64,000 nucleotides of DNA from contig OZ038324.1 of assembly GCA_964035795.1 (NCBI GenBank), positions 8,444,878 to 8,508,877 of the forward strand, given 5' to 3'. Both the position numbers and the translations under genes were made by a program. This document shows, one piece after another, positions 51,567 to 61,342 of this stretch (positions are counted from its first letter, which is position 1; each line of letters begins with the position of its first letter). This DNA comes from Pterobdella sp. o SKG-2022. Lineage: Eukaryota > Annelida > Clitellata > Hirudinida > Piscicolidae. The notes beneath the pieces were generated by a model. That model made no database searches. It worked only from the letters and a program-made list of their open reading frames with translations, and was not told the DNA's origin.

Positions 51567-53084
51567 TCATTTTTTCTGTGATGTCTCCCTCAACTTGTTG
51601 AATATTTTTCTTGAAATTTTTAATAAAATTTTCCATTTCCATTTTTTGTTGCATTTAAAACTTTTTTGAGTTTTGCTCATTTTTAGATTGGAAAAAAAAT
51701 TGAAATCTTTTAGATTTCCAAAAGCTTGTCCGAACATTCTCATAAATTCAGACTTTTTCAACATTAAGTAATTGCTAATATTATATTTCCATTGCCACAC
51801 TAAACAACTAAAGTGCATTAAGGCTAGTTGGGTCTTTGTGCCTGAGACATCGTACACAGTTGGTTTGTCAGAACTTTGAGGTCTCAAGTTGTTGCCCAGA
51901 CCTTTCAAGTCCCACAGCAGTTGCGCCTGGATTGGTTTTGTAATAGATTCCAATAAAAATTTTTTTTTTAGAGAATCAGTGATATTGAATAGCAATCTTT
52001 GAGGTAATTTATTTTTCAAACTTCGTATCTCAAAGAATTTTTTAATGAAGCAAAGCCAGTATTGTACTTTTAAATGAATTTCAAACTTATGTATTTAATA
52101 CACACAAGGCATAACTTCCAAACACAGCAACACTTACAAAAGACTTAGTGATCTGAATTTTGTTTTTCATTATAATCCACTTGACATCATGGGAGCAAAG
52201 AGGCTGAGTCATGGTGCCAGTGTACCTGTAAACATTTAAATGTGCTGGTAAAAAATCTTCAGTCTTCAACTTGTTTCCTGACTCTGGGATGTCGAAGGAA
52301 ACTGGAATTGGTTAGATTTTGTTAGAAGTTCATGTTTTGTTTTGAATTTTTTATACCGTTTCCTTTTTTGAAAATTTTCAACAAGTATTTGTATCCTTCT
52401 AGCATGGTTATGTCTTTTTCTTTTTTTTCGTCCACCTTGGATAAAATATTTTCAGTTAAAGCATTAAAAGGAAAAAATTTTTTTGAAGTTACCACATAAT
52501 GTTAAAATCCGTATCTACAAACCCCACATATCTACACCAACCAATCACAGACATTCAAGAAATCTACCACCACGCCACACCACCATCATACTGAATAGCC
52601 TCTTCAAAACTTTCATATTTATCTTTGTAGAACATCAGATGAGTTTCAGCTGCGTATTTCCTGTCATCTATCGAGTGTTCAGAACCATCATTCACACGAC
52701 GTCCCCAGTGGTAGTCGAGTCTTCCCAGTTTGTACATCTCACAGTTTAATATTATTCTTGACTCTACTGTGTGACTGCTTGAAAACGTTACTGTGGATAA
52801 ATAAATAGATTGATAGATAATGGATAGATGGGTAAATTATTGATGAACGACAAACTGGTAGATTATAGGATTGATGATAGAATTAAATGATATATACCAG
52901 AAGTTACTGCTAATGAAAAAGACCTGCGTCATTGATGACTTTATTATACGTAACAAGTCCACCATATTGTTTGTGCCAATCCCTCCACTCCACATCCTTC
53001 GTAGAATTTATAATGAGATTGTACACCTTCCTTGCATTTATGGAAGCTAGAGCCCCACTCTTCTGGCTTGTCATACGACCATTT
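51567..53084 (-). pseudogene. alpha-carbonic-anhydrase-related gene, damaged or with sequence errors
   Basis: Segments on the minus strand match the alpha-carbonic anhydrase fold: WSYDKPEEWGSSFHKC (exon 53084-52924), then LDYHWGRRVNDGSEHSID and YAAETHL (52790-52584), ALTENILSKVDE (ending 52357), YRYTGTMTQPLCSHDVKW (52301-52138) and NNLRPQSSD (from 51926, open to a stop at 51567). The zinc-ligand position equal to His94 is Asp (LDYHWG); the equivalents of His96 and His119 remain, so catalysis is doubtful, as in CA-related proteins. Exon 1 changes frame after GVQS (two bases missing or one extra), and no acceptor gives an open frame into the fourth segment, where A7 and T6 runs occur. Either a decaying gene or assembly indels. 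The 5' end was not found. Confidence 0.75.
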
Positions 53085-53160
53085 CTTCCGAGTACCATGT
53101 GAACACGGTGTTTGGTGGGTTTAATGGTGTGAGATGTTTTGGGTAGAACTTAGGGTTTTT

Positions 53161-53745
53161 AACTTCGTGTATCTAGGTGCAAGATCAGCCAATCGGGAGG
53201 TACAGATGAAGACATCAAGACTAGGCTGAAGAAAGCTCGACAAGCATTTGTCATGTTAAGACTCGTGTAGAGAGCGAAGAGCATCTCCACCAAAACTAAA
53301 GTGAGAAACGTCAACTCCAACGTGAAGTCTGTGCTGCTTCATGGGTCAGAAACTTGGAAAGCGACCAACACCAACAGGGCAAAAATGCAAACCTTCGTCA
53401 ATGGCTGCCTTCGACAGATCCTCAGTTTGAGATGGTTTTACAGAGTGCCGAACACCAAGCTATGAACATCCACAAAGCAACAAACAATGATTGTTCAAGT
53501 CAAACGGTGAAAATGGCGATGGATCGGCCACACTCTACGGAAAGAGCTTGGAAATATTACCAGACAGGCGCTTGAGAGGAACCCGCAAGGAAAGAGAAGT
53601 AGGGAACGTCCAAAGCAGACCTGGAGAAAAAGTCTAAACTGTGGTCTGCGGACTCTGGTTTAACATGGGAAAAGGCCAAAACCAGCGCCAGAGGCAGAGG
53701 AAGATGAAAGAAAGTTGTTGAGATTCTATGCTACTGTAGAAGTCT
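53161..53745 (+). mobile_element. non-LTR retrotransposon remnant (3' end of reverse-transcriptase ORF)
   Basis: Translated fragments match the end of a LINE ORF2: FVYLG, SGGTDEDIKTRLKKARQAF, SNVKSVLLHGSETWK, FVNGCLRQIL, then WRWIGHTLRKE, ITRQALERNPQGKRS and RPKQTWRKSL. Frame changes and in-frame stops (TAG after MLRLV, TGA after NTKL) show that it is dead. Only the 3' part is present, as expected from 5'-truncated target-primed insertion. The exact clade (RTE- or jockey-like) is not resolved. Confidence 0.82.
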
Positions 53746-53860
53746 AAAGGAAAATTAATAATAATGAATAATAGGGTTTTCAACCTAAATTGGAGATGAA
53801 AAGTGTTAAGAGGAGGAAGGATGTATACAGCATTTGGTTCAAAAACTTCTACATTCAATT

Positions 53861-54043
53861 GTGATGCGGTAATGTAATGCGGTATTTATATAGCGCTTTT
53901 TCCTTATAGATCAAAGCGCTTGCTACAAATTTAATGTAGCGAAAACACACTGTGGAACAGGTGCTAATTGTCGGCCCACGTGAGATTGAACCCGGTAACT
54001 TTAGATAACTAGTCTAATGCTCAACCATTGAGCTATAGGGGCC
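53861..54043 (-). mobile_element. tRNA-derived SINE, fuller copy
   Basis: On the minus strand: GGCCCCTATAGCTCAATGG, a TTAGA/TCTAA anticodon-like stem, B-box GGGTTCAATC, then AGCACCTGTTCCACAGTGTG, TTCGCTACATTAAATTTGTA, AAGCGCTTTGATCTATAAGG, AAGCGCTATATAAATACCGC and an ATTAC-rich tail. It matches the copy at 27159-27325 throughout. The AGCGCTATATAAAT tail word is common in marine-invertebrate SINEs. It lies about 115 bp from the LINE remnant. Confidence 0.9.
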
Positions 54044-54928
54044 AATTTGCACCGGTTCAGAGAGATAGTTGGCTTTTTATATCACAAATAAAAAAATTTC
54101 AATGAAACATCATTTGTTTTGAAGCTTGTGTTTGCTTATAATACACGATGTTAAAATATCTTAGTCTAGGTTGATTTCAATTTCGTGGTTATCTGTTACC
54201 TAAACACTTGTTATAAGTTTAGTTTATATTTTAAAAGTATTATAAATTTATAAAAATATTTGGGTTTTAAATGGATACAGCAACTTTGTTGTTTAAGATT
54301 TTTTTTTACTAAAAACGAAATTAAGTATAGTAGACTGTCAAATACTTGTTTAAGGATCTATCAGAATTTTTATATTCAAAGTAAAAAGTTTTTTTAAGTG
54401 AATGCTTCGAAATTTCGATTTTTTAATGTTATATATTGTAAGATAAGCCCTGAAAAAGTTTTTTTTTTGAAAATCTATTTTTAAAACAGAAAATTTCATG
54501 AAAGTTACATGTTTCAATAAGAGACTTCAAAAATAGTTTTGAATAAGAGCAATAAAGCTTGATGCCTGTTTGTATAGCTCCAGCGGTAGCGAATTAAATA
54601 ATTATTTGAAAAAACCATGTTTGATGGTGTTTTGAGTCGACTATAAGCACCTGTTTTCTAATTTTTATCTGTAACATGTGCTTTGAATGCTACGAGATGA
54701 GGACCTAAAGAATCGCCTTTTACGATCTATAAATCAGATTAAGTAAATCTGATTATAAACTATTCATAAGTATTTTTATTAAAATGTATTTTGTTTATTT
54801 CATTAAGAAAAACTAATTATGCAAATTAACGAATCTTTAGGTGGTTAGTGTTACCAAACAAAAAATTATCTTTGTTTAAAAGTTTTTTTAGCTCATTATA
54901 AATTTGTAAATTTTGAAGATTAATTAGA
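54044..54928. other. intergenic upstream of the zinc-finger gene
   Basis: AT-rich; no gene. A T-tract followed by AG (54883-54891) lies 37 nt before the next ATG and may be a splice or trans-splice acceptor. Confidence 0.55.
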
Positions 54929-55874
54929 ATGACAAAAAGAAAACGTTTGACATTTTCTGCACGACGATATACTTGTCCAGAATGTCAACGATCGTTTACC
55001 CAACAGAGCAGTCTAGCTAACCATAAACGAACCCATAGCGGAGAAAAACCATATTCTTGCACTGTTTGTGGACGGGAATTTGCTAATGGAGGCAATATGA
55101 AAGTAAAATAAACATTAATTAGTAATATTGAAGTATTTAAATCTCAAAAATTTTCAGATACACATGCGCGTACATACTGGTGAAAGACCATTTGAATGCG
55201 AGTTTTGTCAACGAGGATTTAGTCAACAAAATAGTCTTAAAGCTCATTTGAGAATCCACAGTGGCGAAAAGCCATTTAATTGCCCACAGTGTGATAAATC
55301 TTTTCGAGTATTAGGCAACTTGAAAAAACATCAGTTTATTCACAGTGATGTGGGCAACTTTGAATGCAGTGAATGTTTAGAAAAATTCAAAATGAAAACA
55401 GAACTACGAAAGCATAGAAAAACAGTCCATGGTCTTGAAACTCCTGTCATACGTAGAGCTCGGCCTCAGAAGCAGGCTGTTTCAGCAACTTCAGAGGCAG
55501 CATTATTACCCGAGAGTTCTGCAGCTTATAATAATATGATTGTTGACAACAAAAATCTATTATTGAGCACAATCACCAATAATATCATTCCTGTTAATTC
55601 TTCTTATCAGCAGTTTGTTGGTATCACAATGTTAACACAGAATAGCACAATTGACAGCAATACAAATATCATAAGTACTACTGACAATGGAAACAACAAC
55701 AATAATGATAATAATAATAATAATGGTTTTGTTGTAAACAATAATGGAGTAACTCAAGTTATTAAAATAGAACCCACCTTCGACTATGAATCTTTGAACA
55801 GCAACAATGACAACCTGGGAAATCTGAGCACTATAGATATGGATGCTGTCAATTCTATCACAGATTATAGATAG
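54929..55874 (+). CDS. C2H2 zinc-finger protein, five fingers
   Basis: Probable nuclear DNA-binding transcription factor; the target is unknown. Two exons, 54929-55102 and 55158-55874 (intron 55 bp, phase 0, inside finger 2), encode 296 aa. Fingers in order: [13 protein letters not shown]...[18 protein letters not shown]...[18 protein letters not shown]...[18 protein letters not shown]...HQFIH and [13 protein letters not shown]...HRKTVH. TGEKP-type linkers (SGEKPY, TGERPF, SGEKPF) join the first four. The C-terminal half is Asn-rich and without a known domain, ending [11 protein letters not shown]. Start is the first ATG, shortly before finger 1. The orthologue could not be named from the fingers alone. 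Confidence 0.92.
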
Positions 55875-56195
55875 ATTATTTTACATATTTATTTTTATTT
55901 TTTATCATGGATGCAAGTACTTCAAAATCGTTATAAATTTTTATTTAAATCATGTTTGAAAACTATTTATGCTTAAAGTTTAAAATTTATTTTCAAATAA
56001 TTTTCTTACTGTACACTTGTATGCATACGAAATTAAAATTGTTTTGTGAAAATTTTATTATGATAAATACATTGGCTTATCAAACGTTTTTGTTAGTCGT
56101 TATGAATTTATTTTGAAATCTGTCGATGTTTTTGTGAAAACAAATTGATTTCTCTTAGCTCTTTGTAAATTTAATTATCGCGATTGGAATAAACA
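55875..56195. other. intergenic gap of 321 bp
   Basis: AT-rich. TTTCTCTTAG ends at 56158, 38 nt before the ZCCHC8-like ATG, and looks like a 3' splice site with no upstream exon seen. Confidence 0.55.
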
Positions 56196-59100
56196 ATGTC
56201 TAACATTTTTGGAAATTCATTATTTACCGAATTAGATGATTCGAATGAAAAGAAAGTTTTCAATTATAACTTGAATAAAGCATTACCCTCGAATGTAGAA
56301 ACTGGCCCAACCAAAAGTGTTTTGCAGAATGGAAATTCAAAAGTATTAAACCGCGAAGATGTTTTAAAAAATCAAGCGATTGAAATTGATGAAATTTTAT
56401 CGAAACTTGAAGATGAAAATGAACAGTTAAAAAAAGAGAACGAAAATTTAAAGTAATTTTTTAGGAGTGTAAATATATATATTTGTTATAGTGATGTAAT
56501 TAAATTTGTTTCAATTAAAAATTCGACAGAAAGCTCGATGAAAATGATGCATCAGTATTATTAAAAGTTTATATACATGATTCAAAGTTGGTTTCAAAAA
56601 TAAAGAAATCATTAAATCGTATTATGGATGAACATTCTAGAAGTCAAAGCAAAAATCCAAAGAGTAAAAAAAAAGAAAACCAACCACCATTTGTTCTCAC
56701 TTATTATGATGGGTTTTTATTGGATATGGCAGATGTTAAACCACAAGCACTTAATTATTTTGGCTTTCCAGAAGCTCCTAGGTTGCTATTTATCAAATAC
56801 AAAATTGTAAACAAGCATATCAGTATTAAACTATAACTTTTATTCTAGGTATGTCAATAAATACAAAAAAGGCTTAGAGCCCAACCCAGCTTTTGAATGC
56901 ATAGAAACAGAAAAACTAAAAGATGAAAAATCATCTCCAACCCAAAAGTCTGATTTAAATGATAAAGAGAAAGACAAAAAAGATGATCAAAACAAAAATA
57001 ACTTCAACAGTGCCAATAGCACAAGATTTTTCAAATTAATGAAGTAAATGCTGTTATCAATTCCACCTCAGTTTCATCAGCTTTAAGTTTTTGAAATTTT
57101 TTTGATAGTCATAAAGTGGTGTAAAAAGTTATTGAAAAATTTTGATAGTTGTTTCAGCTCATAAAATATGATGTTTTTTTTGCATTTATTTTTTCACTTG
57201 AAACAAAAACTTCTCTATAGTCACCACAGTGCACAAAAAAAATTCTCATCCATGTGGCCTGGAACCCTAAGGTGCATTTAATCCACATTCATCTCATGTC
57301 TTTAAGCCTAAAAATATTCCAAACTGCAAGCAGTCCATCATTAAGAAAGGCAATGGGACTCGAATCAAACCAACTTCCATTCTTTTATCAACGAATGTCT
57401 TACCTGGGATACCCTCCAGGCTATATAATCCAGGTCCTTCCCACCTTTCGCAATTAGTTTTATTTCAATTGAGGTTGAAATATCCAATACATAACTTCTT
57501 TTAAGTACTTCAATAATCCTCACATCAAGTTAATAAGGATATTTGGCCACTCGCAGGCGAAGAAACAGTGGATTGACACCCTTGGCCACAGTGCAGATAT
57601 CTATAAGTTTCCTTCATACAATGAGCCTTACCGGAAACAACAGGTTGGTGATTTCAGGTTGTTGTTTATGATGTACACCGATGCAGTAAGTTTTATTCTA
57701 TACTTGAAAACCCCTTTCATTAGGCTTTAACTTCAAAAAAGCTCGTTCATTTGTGAAAAGGCTTTTTACTTTTCACTTTATAATAAAGAAGAGCTTTTTG
57801 AAAATAGATTTTTAAAAATTATTTTTGTTTAGGTAAAAAATGTTATGAAATAATATTATATAAATAATAATAAATATAATATATGATAAATAAATGTAAT
57901 ACAATAGTAATTTATAAAAAGATAATGAGAACTAAATAGATAATAAAATATAATGAGAATGTTACCTCTAGTCACACATCAGTCAATCATTGATGCAAGT
58001 GCACTTGATTATAAACTGATGATGATGGTTTTACCATTTTCTACAGGCTTTCATAAATCATCATTTTTTCTGCCAGTATCTCAACCTACCTATTAGGGTG
58101 AGTTATTTGTGATTGCTATAATAATCGAAGTCAAAAAATGATGAGGAAAATTGTAAAAGATAGGTATTTGTATTTGCTAAAGCACAGTGCTTGTACAAAT
58201 ACTATTATAAATTGTCTTCTTGTTGCATACCATATAAAAAGCATGTCAACTTGATAACCATCTATCTTATGATGCTAAAATTTCTGTTGATTATTTTCTA
58301 ATGTATGTCTATAAATCAACCATCAGTTACCACAGCTTGAAAATATATGATCAACATTTATAACTATTTTTATTTGAATCTAATTGAAAAAGAGAAAAAG
58401 GAAGAGAAGTGAGGATGAGATGGAGGAGTTTCGCAAGCAGGTCAAGTTGGAAGCTTCTGAGGGGGATATTAAGGAGGCTATATTCAAAAACGTTGAAGTT
58501 TTCTCTCAAGCAGCTGGAGATTGCCACAAGGAAGGCAATTGTTTTAATTTAAGTTAAATTGATTGTTTATTTATGAAAGTTGGTGTATTTTACAGATTCT
58601 GTTTCTACTCTTCCTCCATTGCCGTCATCACCACCACCAACATCAACACCCCAGCCAACATCTTTCACCTCTTTGCCACCATTAACACTAGGATCAATAC
58701 CGTTACCACCTGATCCATTGTCACCAACTTTGCCAACACCACCATCATCATTACCACCACAATCATCATCTTTACTTCACTCATTATCACCATCGTCACC
58801 ACCACCACCCTCATCACCGCCACCACAACAGTTATCACCACCACCTCATCCTTCCACTTTATTACTTGGTAGAAGAATAAATAGGCATCTTCCTAAATCA
58901 ATACCTATAGAAAGCAATGATTTTTTTTATAAAAAAGATCAAAAGTCAGATTCTAGGAAAGATAAAAATGAGTTGAATGATTCTGTTGTGATGATTATAT
59001 CTGATAGTGAGGAAGTTATTGATTTGGATGATGATAAAAATGAAAATGATAAAAAATCTTTTGTGGTTATTAACACTAGTGTCAAAGATCAGAGTGATGA

Positions 59101-59968
59101 GGATAAAGAGGATGGTGAAATTGTTGATGATGATGATGATGTTAAAATTGTAAAGAGTGAGTTCAGCAAGAAGAAATATATAAAAAGAGAAGTTTCTGCA
59201 AAATTACCTAAAGTTACCAACCAAACCAAGATAACTTCAAAGAATATGGTTAAAGGTTCTGAAGCTGTTATAGCATCAGTAAAATCTAATACACCTCCCA
59301 TAGCATCCTTAAGAACAACGTTTGATCAACATTCATTTGATTCTAAAATAGTCAAAAATGCTCCTGATAAGAAATATGTTCTTTTTAATGTGACCCACCA
59401 ACCATTGTGCCTTCCATCCTTGTCTCACTTTAAAGTCGATACAAGCTTTTCAAATAGTGATAATTATGAAAAAAAAGATATTAAAGTTTTTGATGGCAGC
59501 AGTTTTAAATCGGAAAGTGATTCATCAACTGTGAATGAGGACTGTGAAAGTGGAGAAGTTAAATTTGATGTGTCTAAAATCAGCATGCTTTCAGAGGGTT
59601 CAAACTCATTGAAAATACATAGTAACGTTATGGTAAGTCAAATGAATAGCTTGTTTAATCAATCTAAAGTTGTATTTTTTCCATCACAGACTACCCCTAC
59701 CCTGAGTGATAAAAAATCATCTCAGCTACCTAAAGATGAAGATTGTAGCAAAACCAATGAATTATTACTAAAGGCTGATCCATGTCACTCGACTCCTACC
59801 TCCAATACTATGCAAGAGTCATTACCTCCGTTCCAAAATTTTTCCAAAGATCTATCTCCTAGAATTCCTCTAGAGGTTGTAGCTTCGACAGGAAATTTCA
59901 ACAGGATTTGTAACATTATTAAATCTGCAAAACTTAAAACCTCTCAAGAATCGCTTAAGAAAAATTGA
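56196..59968 (+). CDS. ZCCHC8: ZCCHC8-like PSP-domain protein (nuclear exosome targeting scaffold), zinc knuckle missing
   Basis: In animals ZCCHC8 is the scaffold of the NEXT complex, linking RBM7 and MTR4 to the nuclear exosome. Exons with matching phases: 56196-56452, 56530-56781, 56849-57043, 57230-57271, 57334-57433, 57557-57685, 58047-58097, 58393-58552 (or 58540), 58596-59968; about 850 aa. Seen: an N-terminal coiled coil (LSKLEDENEQLKKENENLKK); a PSP domain (FSSMWPGTLS, LRKAMGLESNQLP, YQRMSYLGYPPGY); a Lys/Arg stretch KRKR; a long Pro/Ser-rich region; acidic SUMO-interaction-like motifs (MIISDSEEVIDLDDD); and a C-terminal helix PLEVVASTGNFNRICNIIK resembling the MTR4-activating C-terminus of ZCCHC8. 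The CCHC knuckle expected before the PSP domain is absent from every exon found. Assignment rests on PSP plus C-terminus; another PSP protein is possible. Confidence 0.77.
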
Positions 59969-60006
59969 ATAAGATATTGTTTTTTAATTCTTAGTTTCTT
60001 TTCTGC

Positions 60007-60022
60007 AATAAATTTTTGTTAG
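60007..60022 (+). promoter_or_regulatory. AATAAA poly(A) signal fused to a 3' splice-site-like motif
   Basis: AATAAA (60007-60012) is followed directly by TTTTTGTTAG, with AG at 60021-60022. It sits between the ZCCHC8-like stop (59968) and the RWDD2 ATG (60070). This arrangement suggests 3'-end formation of one transcript coupled to trans-splicing of the next. Confidence 0.5.
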
Positions 60023-60069
60023 TTCCACTTTTAAAGTATAAACAGCAATATACTCCTCAAAGATTTTAT

Positions 60070-61052
60070 ATGATAATGAGCGAGTCTGATGATGCTAAAA
60101 AGTTGTCTGAGTTACAGATTTTAGGCTCGATGTATTCGGATGATTTTACTTTATCTGATCCATCTTGTCTATGCGATCTTACGGAGGCGATTTCTTCAGG
60201 CTACAAGTATTTGAAAAGCATAAGACTTGCCGTTAAACTAGAGTCTTTCACAAAAGTTAAAAATTATTGCTTTATTTATGAATGATAATATTCAATGAGA
60301 AAAATTATAACATGATGTATAAACATTAAAGAACAACTTAGAAGCCACATTTGATTTGCCTTCAAATTACCCATCCGAACAAGCAACATTTTCTATTAGA
60401 TGTTCTGCTGTTCAATCACGAGCGCAATCTACAAAACTTCATAAGGATCTTAAATCTTATCTAATCTCCCATGTTGCCACTGGAGATTGTGTGGTTGTGG
60501 AAGCTCTGCTGTGGTTGGTTGCCAACATTTCTGAGTATACACATGAACCTACTACAACAATTGCTGATGTAAAGGTTGAAACTGATTTGGCTAGGTATGA
60601 TTGAATGGTATTTTTTTACTATTTTTCATTAAGAAATTCTCAATTTCAGGTACTGGATTCTTTCTCATCATATTTACAATACAACAAAACGCAAAATCAT
60701 AGTTGACACAGCTAGAAATCTGAATCTCAGGGGTTTTAGTATGCCTGGCAAACCGGGTTTGGTGTGCATTGAGGGCTGTAAAGAATCTTGTGAAGAATTT
60801 TGGCAAAATATCAAGTCCCTTACATGGAAAAAAATCACATTAAAACACATAGAATTTGATTTAAAAGAAAAAAACGCCGAAGAAAACTCTCATAAAGATA
60901 CATGGAGAAAATTTGACAAGTTTGAAGAAATTTTTTTCAGTAGTAGTGATAACAGTAACCATGGCGACATGGGACAACTTCAAAATTATCTCAATAACCA
61001 CCAACTGCCTTATGCTTTCAGTATATTTTTTGGAATTGAAAATAAAATATGA
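60070..61052 (+). CDS. RWDD2: RWD domain-containing protein 2 (RWDD2)
   Basis: Cytosolic RWD-domain protein of poorly known function; the C-terminal part is a DUF1115 domain. Three exons: 60070-60255, 60332-60594, 60650-61052; 283 aa against about 290 in vertebrate RWDD2A/B. Visible: an RWD start (LSELQILGSMY), the RWD core ATFDLPSNYPSEQATFSIRC, then DUF1115 signatures YWILSHHIYN, LNLRGFSMPGKPGLVCIEG, CEEFW and W-K-x-I, and a C-terminal FSIFFGIE. ATGs occur at 60070 and 60076 in the same frame; the first is given. The gene starts only about 100 bp after the preceding stop, leaving little room for a promoter. Confidence 0.94.
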
Positions 61053-61342
61053 AATCAATTTCCAGTTTATCGAATTTAATTTATAAATTAAAGCTATTTT
61101 TTAACTATATTTACATTTGAATTTTTGTAATTAATGTGACATACATATCGTGATACGTATTAAATTAAACAAAGATAGCAAAAGCTTGTATTATATTTTC
61201 ACTGAGAATTTAGCCTGAATGGAGTAATTATTATTGACCGCTAAAAATATGGAAACGTGCCCAACCATGCATCCTTAAATAATGTATCCCATGCAAGCAA
61301 AGTGATGTGTTACAAAAATGGACATAAGTGACAGACGCATGA
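61053..61342. other. 290-bp gap between convergent RWDD2 and ALG11 3' ends
   Basis: The two stop codons face each other. The 3' UTRs must be short or overlap. No other element seen. Confidence 0.7.
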
